This document shows positions 42,831 to 49,909 of a stretch of 64,000 nucleotides of DNA, in pieces (positions within the stretch are counted from its first letter, which is position 1; the number at the start of each line of letters is the position of its first letter). Origin of the DNA: CAJCJE01 sp963818685 (GTDB lineage: Bacteria; Actinomycetota; Actinomycetes; Mycobacteriales; Pseudonocardiaceae); contig CAWFTJ010000003.1 of the NCBI GenBank assembly GCA_963818685.1, positions 558,001-622,000 on the forward strand, in the 5' to 3' direction. Below the pieces are notes generated by a model. The model ran no database searches. It was not told the DNA's origin and saw nothing but the letters and a program-made list of their open reading frames with translations. The translations under genes were made by a program, and so were the position numbers.

Positions 42831-43769
42831 TCAGGTTGGCTCGGGAGTCACTCCGGTCAGTTCGGCGGTCAGGTTCCACAGTCGCGGGCCGACCGAGTCG
42901 CCGTGCGCGCCCGGCGGGAAGGCCACTTCCTTTGGCGAGCCGCGCATCTCCTGGAACCCGCTCGGGCCGTAGTACTTCCCGCCCTCGGCCTGTTCGGCGA
43001 CGGCCGCGAACAACTGAGGCAGCGCGCCGACTCGTACATCCTGGCCGAGCAGTGCGTTGCCGATCGTGCTGACGCCGCCGATGATCGCGCGGCCGATGCC
43101 GCGGCGGGAGCGCGCCATGTTCGCGGTGAGCTGCGTCGTGGTGTAGCCGGGATGTGCCGCGACGCTGCGCACGTCCGCACCGGCTTGCCGCAGTCGCCGG
43201 TCCAGTTCCCTTGCGAACACCGCGTTGGCCAGCTTCGCCTGCCCGTACGCGGTCCACGGCGTGTACATCCGGTTCCGGTAGTTCGGGTCGGCGAAGTTCA
43301 GCTTGCCGGCCTTCGCCGCAAGGCTGGAGGTGGTGACCACTCGGCTGCCCGAGGTCGCGCGCAACGCGGGCATGAGCAGCCAGGTCAGCGCGGCATGCCC
43401 GAGGTGGTTCGCGCCGAACTGTAGCTCGAACCCGTCCTTGGTGGTCATCTTCGGCGTCGCCATCACGCCTGCGTTGTTCATCAGGACGTCGAGGTGGTCA
43501 CCGGTCAGCTCCCTGATCCGCGCCGCGGCCGCGCGCACCGAGGCGAGATCGGCCAGGTCGAGCAGGACGAGGTCGGCCTTGCCGCCCGCGTCGGTGATCG
43601 AGCGCAGCGCGATCTCGCCACGCTCGGCCGACCGGCAGGCCAGCACCACCCGGGCGCCGTGCGCCGCGAGCACGGTCGCGGCACGCAGGCCGAGACCGGA
43701 GTTCGCGCCGGTTACCACCATGGTTCGGCCGCTCAGGTCGGGAATGTCGGCCTCGGTCCAGTCAGGCAT
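42831..43769 (-). CDS. Short-chain dehydrogenase, retinol-dehydrogenase-like
   Basis: 312 residues. TGxxxGxG: VVTGANSGLGLRAATVLAAHG; NNAG: VLMNNAGVMATPKMT; catalytic S-Y-K: VVTTSSLAAKAG and TAYGQAKLANAVFARELDRR. This is the oxidoreductase/retinol-dehydrogenase branch common in actinobacteria. The position between lipA and the TetR/hypothetical pair marks the edge of the accessory segment. Substrate unknown. Confidence 0.87.
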   Translation of the reverse strand: MPDWTEADIPDLSGRTMVVTGANSGLGLRAATVLAAHGARVVLACRSAERGEIALRSITDAGGKADLVLLDLADLASVRAAAARIRELTGDHLDVLMNNAGVMATPKMTTKDGFELQFGANHLGHAALTWLLMPALRATSGSRVVTTSSLAAKAGKLNFADPNYRNRMYTPWTAYGQAKLANAVFARELDRRLRQAGADVRSVAAHPGYTTTQLTANMARSRRGIGRAIIGGVSTIGNALLGQDVRVGALPQLFAAVAEQAEGGKYYGPSGFQEMRGSPKEVAFPPGAHGDSVGPRLWNLTAELTGVTPEPT

Positions 43770-43876
43770 GAGTCAACTCCTACTACGCCCGCCATCGCGA
43801 CACCAGAAGTTCGCATCGACAGGGCAAGAAAACGACGGCAGTGCGATGGCGGTGCAACGGCGGTGACGGTGGCTGA

Positions 43877-44407
43877 TCAGGAACTCGGGACGACCCTGCG
43901 GGCCAGCTGTTCGATCGCGTTGCACCTGGGCCGCCGCTGGTCCGGGACCTGCCTGATCAGTGCGAGGAAAGCGGACCCGACCCGCGCCGTCTTCTCGGTC
44001 GGTTCGCCGAACTCGGCAAGGCCGGAGGCGTAGGCGAGCATGCGCTGCTCGTTGGCGAGGGCCGCGCGGAACTCCGGTCCGGCATGCTCGACGTAGTCGT
44101 CCAGCAGTTCGCGTAGTTCCGGTGCGTCGGTCGCGGTGCGCCGCCAAGCGGATGTAACCGCCTCCAAGCTGTCGACGTTGTCGATCTCGGCGTTGTGCTC
44201 CGCGTCGAGCAGGGCCACCCCGAGCCTGCCGAACAGCAGCTGCGACCACTTGTACTGGAGCGCGAGGGCAAGTTCTTCGCGCGAGCCGAACTGGGCGCGG
44301 ACCTCCGGCAGGTCATCGAACGGCAGCCAAGCCCCCTTGTTGCGCCTTGCCTGCGCCAACACCAGCTCGATGGCGTCTTTGCGCTGATAGAAGCCGGTCC
44401 AACTCAT
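43877..44407 (-). CDS. Conserved hypothetical protein
   Basis: 176 residues from ATG 44407, with GGGAGGA 6 nt upstream. MSWTGFYQRKDAIELVLAQARRNKG and LALALQYKWSQLLFGRLGVALLDAE are strongly patterned helices. The rest is mostly helical and acidic. It resembles a short actinobacterial helical family seen next to TetR genes, but no function is known. It is divergent from such a TetR gene across an operator cluster. Confidence 0.7.
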   Translation of the reverse strand: MSWTGFYQRKDAIELVLAQARRNKGAWLPFDDLPEVRAQFGSREELALALQYKWSQLLFGRLGVALLDAEHNAEIDNVDSLEAVTSAWRRTATDAPELRELLDDYVEHAGPEFRAALANEQRMLAYASGLAEFGEPTEKTARVGSAFLALIRQVPDQRRPRCNAIEQLARRVVPSS

Positions 44408-44434
44408 CGCTTCCTCCCCTTGAGTGACCACGGT

Positions 44435-44508
44435 CATACTGTAGGTTTGCGGCATACTCTCGGTACGGACCCACCGTGAACATACCATCGGTACGTACTT
44501 CCGGTATG
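44435..44508. promoter_or_regulatory. Operator cluster between hypothetical gene and tetR
   Basis: CATAC(T/C)-type half-sites recur: CATACTGTAGG from 44435, CATACTCTCGGTACGG from 44453, CATACCATCGGTACGT from 44481, and an inverted CGGTATG ending at 44508. The last two form an imperfect 28-bp palindrome centred on GTACGTAC (44481-44508, 10 of 14 positions paired). This is the expected TetR binding region for both divergent genes. Confidence 0.55.
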
Positions 44509-44520
44509 GCGGTTAAGGTT

Positions 44521-45141
44521 GTGAACGTGGTGACAATGCGGTCGCGGCGACTCGACTATTCGGAGTCCACTCGGAACGCGCTGGTGGACGGTGCCGTCGA
44601 GCTGTTCACCAAGCGCGGCTACTCGGCGACCTCGCTGGACGAGGTCGCGCGCAAGGCGCGTGTCACCAAAGGCGCGCTGTACCACCACTTCAGCGGCAAA
44701 CAGGCGCTGTTCGAGGCCGCGTTCGACGTGGTAGAGGGAACCGCGAAGGCTCGCCTCGCGGAGATCCTCACCGGCAGCGACGGCACGGCGTGGGACCGCG
44801 CCATCAACGGTCTTCGGCACTACATCAAGATCTGCCTCGACCCCTCCTACCAGCGCATCGTCATCCACGAGGCGCCGGTCGTGATGGGCTGGGAACGGTG
44901 GCGGGAAGCCGAGGACCATCACAGCTTCGGCCTGGTCCGGTCCACCATCCAAGCCTGTGTGGACAGCGGCGAGTTCGAGGAGTTGCCGGTCGAGGTGACC
45001 GCGCGGCTGCTGTTCGGCGCGCTGTCCGCGGCGGCCACGATGATCGCCGGGGCCGAGGATCCCAAGAAGACCGGCGCCGAGGTCACCGCGACGATCATCC
45101 GCATGCTCGAACGCCTGCGGAACCCGGTCACCGGCGGCTGA
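44521..45141 (+). CDS. TetR family regulator
   Basis: Helix-turn-helix: NALVDGAVELFTKRGYSATSLDEVARKARVTKGALYHHFSGKQALFEAAF. The start is uncertain: GTG 44476, ATG 44506, GTG 44521/44527 and ATG 44536 are in frame. The operator cluster extends to 44508, so a start at or after 44521 is chosen (206 residues). The ligand domain has RIVIHEAPVVMGWERWREAED, seen in the TetR_C_33-like group. Divergent from the hypothetical gene at 43877. Confidence 0.8.
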   Translation: MNVVTMRSRRLDYSESTRNALVDGAVELFTKRGYSATSLDEVARKARVTKGALYHHFSGKQALFEAAFDVVEGTAKARLAEILTGSDGTAWDRAINGLRHYIKICLDPSYQRIVIHEAPVVMGWERWREAEDHHSFGLVRSTIQACVDSGEFEELPVEVTARLLFGALSAAATMIAGAEDPKKTGAEVTATIIRMLERLRNPVTGG

Positions 45142-45225
45142 GCGGTTCCCGCGTCATCGTCACCGTCCCAGCCGAACACGGCTGCCGGCTCGGTGCGTTG
45201 TGCCGACGACCAATAACCTGACCGG

Positions 45226-46173
45226 GTGACCACTTCCACGACACTGCGGATCTTCACCGAACCCCAGCAGGGCGCCAGCTATCTCGACCTGCTGCGCGTG
45301 GCACGCTGTGCGGAGAATGCCGGCTACGACGCGTTTTTCCGTTCCGATCACTTCCTGAAAATGGGTGGCGTCAGCGGTCAGCCCGGCCCGAGCGACGCCT
45401 GGATCACCCTGGCCGGCCTCGCCAGGGACACCGACGTCATCCGGCTCGGCACGCTGGTCACCTCGGCGACCTTCCGGCACCCCGGTCAGCTGGCGGTCGC
45501 CGTTGCCAACGTCGACCAGATGAGCGGCGGCCGGGTCGAGTTCGGTCTCGGCGCGGGCTGGTACGAAGCCGAGCACACCGCGTACGGCATCCCGTTCCAG
45601 CCGTTGGGTGAACGGTTCGACCGGCTGGCGGATCAGCTGGAGATCATCACCGGCCTATGGCGCGCGCCCGAGGGCGAGCTGTTCTCCTTCGCCGGCAAGC
45701 ACTACAAGGTCACCGACTCGCCAGCGCTGCCGAAGCCGGCCCAGCCGCAGGGCCCGCCGGTGATCATCGGTGGTGCGGGTGCCAAGCGCACCCCGGCCCT
45801 TGCCGCGCGGTTCGCCGACGAGTTCAACGTCCCGTTCCAGCGCATCGACGACGCGATCACCATGTTCGCACGCGTCGACGCGGCCTGCCGTGCGGTCGAC
45901 CGCGACCCGGCCGGCATGGTGCGCTCCGCCGCGCAGGTGCTCTGTGTCGGACGCGACGAGGGCGAGGTCGCCAAGCGCGCGGAAGCGATCGGCCGCGACG
46001 TCGACGAACTGCGCGGCAACGGCCTGGCCGGCACCGTGTCCGAGGTCGTCGACCGGATCGGGCAGTGGCGGGAGCGGGCCGGCGTGCACCGGTTCTATCT
46101 ACAGGCCCTCGACCTGACCGACCTCGACCACATCGAGCTGGTCGCCGCCGAAGTGGCGCCTCAGCTCGACTGA
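45226..46173 (+). CDS. LLM-class F420-dependent oxidoreductase
   Basis: 315 residues from GTG; no Shine-Dalgarno, so possibly leaderless. Luciferase-like TIM barrel: FFRSDHFLKMGGVSG, DVIRLGTLVTSATFRHPGQLAVAVANVDQMSGGRVEFGLGAGWYEAEH and PPVIIGGAGAKRTPALAARFADEFN match the TIGR03560-type actinobacterial F420 enzymes. It oxidises or reduces an unknown substrate with coenzyme F420. It follows the TetR gene by 84 bp. Confidence 0.85.
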   Translation: MTTSTTLRIFTEPQQGASYLDLLRVARCAENAGYDAFFRSDHFLKMGGVSGQPGPSDAWITLAGLARDTDVIRLGTLVTSATFRHPGQLAVAVANVDQMSGGRVEFGLGAGWYEAEHTAYGIPFQPLGERFDRLADQLEIITGLWRAPEGELFSFAGKHYKVTDSPALPKPAQPQGPPVIIGGAGAKRTPALAARFADEFNVPFQRIDDAITMFARVDAACRAVDRDPAGMVRSAAQVLCVGRDEGEVAKRAEAIGRDVDELRGNGLAGTVSEVVDRIGQWRERAGVHRFYLQALDLTDLDHIELVAAEVAPQLD

Positions 46174-46255
46174 TCGCACGAGGCTGGTTACGGGGGTGGT
46201 GCCGCTCCGGCTCATCGAGTGGCACCACCTCCTCGTGATTCATCGCTCGCGTGCC

Positions 46256-46735
46256 TCACCTGGTGAAGTCGAGTCCCAATGCGCCCAGCAACTCGAACAC
46301 CAGATCCTCGGCCGTCGGCTCCGGCTCGGCCAGTAGCACATCCTCCAGCCGATCCACGTCCGGTTGCAGCCCGGCCTGGTGCGCCCAGGCGACCGCCGGA
46401 TCGACGACGTCCTCGGGTGGTACCAGCAGCTCCTCGGGCAGCGGATAGCGTTCCGCCTGGTCGGGCCCGAGCACGCCGGCCCACGACGTGCCGGCCGGAC
46501 TGCTCGCCCGCACGAGCGCGAATGCCCCGTTCACCACCCTTGCGACGAGGACCGCGGCGCCGGTCTCCTCGGCCAGCGTCGGTGGCGGCTCACCGTCGGC
46601 GTCACCGATCTGGACCGCCTGCCAGCCGCCGACGCCACCGGCCCACACCGGCGCGCCGCCGCACGCGCGAATCGAGTCCAATTCGGACAGTGGCCGAGCC
46701 GAACGCGCCACCACCACGATGCCGGAGAAGCCCAT
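46256..46735 (-). CDS. Conserved hypothetical protein
   Basis: 159 residues. A beta-rich N-terminus (MGFSGIVVVARSARPL, GGWQAVQIGD) is followed by a low-complexity acidic part. It ends VDRLEDVLLAEPEPTAEDLVFELLGALGLDF, a helical tail. No signal peptide, membrane helix or known domain. It belongs to a family of short actinobacterial proteins of unknown role. Convergent with the LLM oxidoreductase gene, 82 bp away. Confidence 0.65.
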   Translation of the reverse strand: MGFSGIVVVARSARPLSELDSIRACGGAPVWAGGVGGWQAVQIGDADGEPPPTLAEETGAAVLVARVVNGAFALVRASSPAGTSWAGVLGPDQAERYPLPEELLVPPEDVVDPAVAWAHQAGLQPDVDRLEDVLLAEPEPTAEDLVFELLGALGLDFTR

Positions 46736-46878
46736 TGCCTTCCGCCCCTTTCCTGTGTCCTTCCTGCGTCACCGGCACGCTAGGCCATCGCACTGACAAA
46801 AAATGGGCGACGGCTTCTTGTTCGGGTGAGCGCGCGTATGTTTTGGCGGGCGGCCTGTTGTCAAATCGGACGCCGCGG

Positions 46879-46906
46879 TTGTCCACAGGGGGCGTAGTGA
46901 TCCACA
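46879..46906 (+). other. Pair of DnaA-box-like sites in a non-coding stretch
   Basis: TTGTCCACA (46879-46887) and TGATCCACA (46898-46906), same orientation and 19 bp apart. They lie in the 255-bp gap 46736-46990 between two minus-strand genes; the rest of that gap shows nothing recognisable. Confidence 0.35.
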
Positions 46907-46990
46907 GAAACGCCGCGAATTCCGCGCGCCGGACTTGACAGGGTTAGTCTGGGAAGGGGTCGTCCCCCCGGGATGGGTGGGGGATTTCCT

Positions 46991-47908
46991 TTATATAGAT
47001 GGGGAATTTTCGGGTTTGGGTGCTGTGATGACGAGGTGGGTGGGGACGCGCAGGTTGGCGGGCGGTTCGTAGGTCAGGGTTCGGGTGGTGAGGCGGTGGT
47101 CGCGGATCGCGTCGAGGACGCCTGCCGCGATGGCCGTTGCGATGTGCCGGCCTGGGCATGAGTGCGGGCCGAAGCCGAAGTCGAGGTGGTCGTCGCGGTT
47201 GGCGCGGGTGGGGTCGAATTCGTCGGGCGCGGGGAAGACCGAAGGGTCGCGGTTGGCCGCATCGAGGTTGATGTCGATCGGGTCGCCGTTCGGGGTGACG
47301 CGCTTGGTCGCGCGGACCGGCGGGGTGTGGCGGAGGGTTTCGGCCAGGATCGCTTCGGCCGGGTCGCCGAGTTCGTCGCGCAGCATGATGAACGCGGCGT
47401 TGCCGATCAGGCCCGCGGTCGCGTCATAGGTTTGGGCGAGTAGGCCGATGCGCGCGGCGATCGTTTCGTCCGCGGTCGCGGTGATGAGGCTGTGAACCGC
47501 CGCGTCGGCTGCCGGGTCGGCGGCGCCGGTGGGGTAGGCGCGGGCGATGGCGGCGACGGCGGCGGGCGTCGCGGGGAGGTTGAGGGCGGCGGCCACCAGT
47601 TCGGTCGGGAGGGTTCGGGCGACCGTGGGCATGAGGTCGACCGGGTCGGTACCGTGTGGGGCGAGGATTTCCGTGGTGCGGGCGTGGGCCGACCCGCGCA
47701 GCGTCGGTATGTCGATTGTGGACAGTTGGTCGATGGTCAGTGTGCGGCGGCGGGTGTGGGTGGGGCCGGAGCTGAATCTGGCGACGGTCGCGCGCAGCCA
47801 GGCCATGCCGGTGGTTGCCTCGTGTGCGGGCGCGACGGTGACGGGCGGGACGGTGAGGTTCGGGTCGGCGAAGGTCGCTCGGGCGGCGGCGTGCGTGGTG
47901 ACCTGCAT
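46991..47908 (-). CDS. Cytochrome P450, short form
   Basis: 305 residues, about 100 fewer than usual, missing the N-terminal beta region. Retained motifs are I-helix QTYDATAGLIGNAAF, K-helix ILAETLRHTPPVRATKR (E-x-x-R), FDPTRANRDDHLDFGFGPHSCPGRHIA (FGxGxHxCxG heme loop), and P-rich meander PSVFPAPDEF. GC is high and typical. Downstream of the polyprenyl synthase gene by 132 bp on the same strand. Short P450s of this kind are paired with prenyl or terpene genes in actinobacteria, so an isoprenoid substrate is likely but unproven. Confidence 0.82.
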   Translation of the reverse strand: MQVTTHAAARATFADPNLTVPPVTVAPAHEATTGMAWLRATVARFSSGPTHTRRRTLTIDQLSTIDIPTLRGSAHARTTEILAPHGTDPVDLMPTVARTLPTELVAAALNLPATPAAVAAIARAYPTGAADPAADAAVHSLITATADETIAARIGLLAQTYDATAGLIGNAAFIMLRDELGDPAEAILAETLRHTPPVRATKRVTPNGDPIDINLDAANRDPSVFPAPDEFDPTRANRDDHLDFGFGPHSCPGRHIATAIAAGVLDAIRDHRLTTRTLTYEPPANLRVPTHLVITAPKPENSPSI

Positions 47909-48040
47909 GGCGGCAGGGTAGGACGGGAATGCTTCGGCGGCGGGCGAAGTGCCGGGGATGGGGGGTGGGCGCGGAGTGTGTGGGGGTGCGGGGTGTGTGG
48001 GTGCGCGGAAGTGTGTGTTGGGCGAGGGGGTGTGGGTGGG

Positions 48041-49102
48041 TTAGCGGTCGCGGCGGGTTATCAGGGCTGCGAGGGTCGCCAGTTCGCCGGTTGCTCTGGG
48101 GTTGTTGGAGGCGGCGCGGAGCTGGCCAAGCGCTTGCGCGAGTAGGTCGTCGGCCATGGCCTGGCTCCAGTCTCGGCCGCCTGCCAGGTCGACCAGTTCG
48201 GCGGCGCGGGTCAGGTCAGCGCCGGAGAGAGGGGCGTCCTGGTTGTACAGGACGGCAAGTTCCCCGCCTGCCGGTGTGTTGGAGGTGAGGGCGGCGACCA
48301 CCGGTAGCGACTTCTTTCGACTGTCCAAATCGGAGTGTCGTGACTTGCCGGTGATCGCGGGGTCGCCCCAGATGCCGAGCAGGTCGTCGACGAACTGGAA
48401 CGCGAGGCCGACCAGTTCGCCGAAGTCGCGCAGCGCGCCTACTTGTCGCTGGTCGGCGCCGCCGAACAGGGCGCCGATCGCGCTGGCCGCGCCGAGTAGG
48501 GCGCCGGTTTTGCGTTCGGACATGCTCAGGCATTCCGATCGCGCGACGTCCGTGCGGCGTTCGAAGCTGAGGTCGGCTTGTTGGCCGTCGAGCAGTTCGA
48601 GCACGGTGGCGCTGAGCATGCGCATGGCGTCCTGAGCGCTCGGGTGTCCGCTGCTGGCCAGCACGTCGAACGCGAGGCTGAGCAGGGCGTCGCCGGCCAG
48701 GACGGCCGGGCCGGAGCCGTAGACGGTCCACGCGGTGGGGCGGTGCCGCCTGGTCAGGTCGCGGTCCATCACGTCGTCGTGCAGCAGGGAGAAGTTGTGG
48801 ACCAGTTCGACGGCTACGGCGGCCGGGATCGCCGGGTTGGTGGGGGTGGTCGCTGCGGTCACCGCTTCGGCGCTGAGGAGGGCCAATGCCGGGCGGATGG
48901 CCTTGCCGCTGTCGTTGTGCGTGGGTTCGTCGTGTTCGTCCCACCAACCGAGATGGTAGCCGGCGATCCGGCGCATGGACGCGGGCAGTGTGTCGACGGC
49001 GGCGCGGAGTGCGGGCTGGCACAGATCGCGGGAATCGGCGAGGATCTGGGCCGAGGATCGGCATCTGTCGATCGCATCGCCGATCGTTTCGCTGGTCGCC
49101 AT
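48041..49102 (-). CDS. Polyprenyl (geranylgeranyl) diphosphate synthase
   Basis: 353 residues from ATG 49102, with GAGGAG 8 nt upstream. Trans-prenyltransferase: VELVHNFSLLHDDVMDRDLTRR (FARM DDxxD), GDALLSLAFDVL, GLAFQFVDDLLGIWGD (SARM DDxxG), and basic RRHRPTAW. Chain-length residues before the FARM (HNFSLLHDD, small Phe/Leu) suit geranylgeranyl-size products. It condenses IPP with allylic diphosphates. It is followed by a short P450 on the same strand. Such synthases are also encoded beside family-2 encapsulins or terpene cyclases, neither of which is in this window. Confidence 0.88.
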   Translation of the reverse strand: MATSETIGDAIDRCRSSAQILADSRDLCQPALRAAVDTLPASMRRIAGYHLGWWDEHDEPTHNDSGKAIRPALALLSAEAVTAATTPTNPAIPAAVAVELVHNFSLLHDDVMDRDLTRRHRPTAWTVYGSGPAVLAGDALLSLAFDVLASSGHPSAQDAMRMLSATVLELLDGQQADLSFERRTDVARSECLSMSERKTGALLGAASAIGALFGGADQRQVGALRDFGELVGLAFQFVDDLLGIWGDPAITGKSRHSDLDSRKKSLPVVAALTSNTPAGGELAVLYNQDAPLSGADLTRAAELVDLAGGRDWSQAMADDLLAQALGQLRAASNNPRATGELATLAALITRRDR

Positions 49103-49361
49103 CTGCACGCTCCTCAATTGCCCGATTCTGGGATTTCGGGCGGTGAGAATGGGAAGTTAGCATTATCGGGCGGGCTTCGGACAGTCACCCGAACGTGAGT
49201 GTGCGGCTGGTTCTTGTTGGGAGAGTGGGTGTTTCTGTCGGTCGCTCACTCGATGCGCGGAATTGACTGGGCGAGATGAGTGTGGTTCCCGCGAAAGGAA
49301 TCGCCGGTGCACCGCGATTTGTTACTCCGAATGGACACGGGCTGCGCTGAACGAGTGTCGG

Positions 49362-49829
49362 TTACCGGGTCAGCAGCTTTTTGTTACGTTCGCGGACGTG
49401 CTCGGGAAGATCATGGGCGATGTCGGCGACGGTGGTGGCGCGCAACGACGAGCGCCAGGCGTTGTCTGCCTTGTTCATGGCGACGTTGATCAGGCACAGG
49501 CCGCGGCAGTCCTCTGGCCGCAACGCACCGGTTCCCTGTAGCCGGATCTCCTGGCACAGGAACGGGCGGGCGTTGCCCTCGATGGCCTCGACGACGTCAA
49601 GGAGGGTGATGTCGGTCGCGGGGCGAGCCAGGTGGTAGCCGCCGCGGGGGCCGGGGGTGGCGCGCAGGATGCCGGCCTTGGTCGCGGCCTGGAGGTGCTT
49701 GGCCAGGTATGCCTCTGGCAGGCCGTAGTGGCTGGCGAGCTGTTCGCGGCGGACGGGGACGCCGTCGGGCATGAGTGCGAGCAGCGTGACGCAGTGCAGC
49801 GTCCACTCGACGCCCTGGGACAGCTTCAT
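49362..49829 (-). CDS. Rrf2-family regulator with cysteines for an Fe-S cluster
   Basis: 155 residues. MKLSQGVEWTLHCVTLLALMPDGVPVRREQLASHYGLPEAYLAKHLQAATKAGILRATPG is the winged helix with the typical Rrf2 opening. Cys92, Cys108 and Cys112 (LCQ...EDCRGLC) form a C-x15-C-x3-C set that could bind an iron-sulfur cluster, as in NsrR/RsrR relatives. It is divergent from an MFS pump across a GATATC palindrome. Confidence 0.87.
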   Translation of the reverse strand: MKLSQGVEWTLHCVTLLALMPDGVPVRREQLASHYGLPEAYLAKHLQAATKAGILRATPGPRGGYHLARPATDITLLDVVEAIEGNARPFLCQEIRLQGTGALRPEDCRGLCLINVAMNKADNAWRSSLRATTVADIAHDLPEHVRERNKKLLTR

Positions 49830-49848
49830 GTCGGAAGTGTAGACATCC

Positions 49849-49863
49849 GATATCCCGGATATC
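49849..49863. promoter_or_regulatory. Palindromic operator between rrf2 and MFS
   Basis: GATATC-CCG-GATATC, two identical self-complementary arms, 19 bp upstream of the rrf2 start and 46 bp upstream of the MFS start. It is the only strongly symmetrical element in that spacer, and is followed by a further partial GTATC. Confidence 0.6.
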
Positions 49864-49909
49864 TAGTATCCATGATGTCGTTGACCGGGATCGTGACATG
49901 GGGGTTGGG

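Noticed and set aside
42831..49102. Possible complete terpene or encapsulin biosynthetic cluster
   Set aside because: Only a P450 and a prenyl synthase were found; no terpene cyclase, encapsulin shell, methyltransferase or cysteine desulfurase gene is present.
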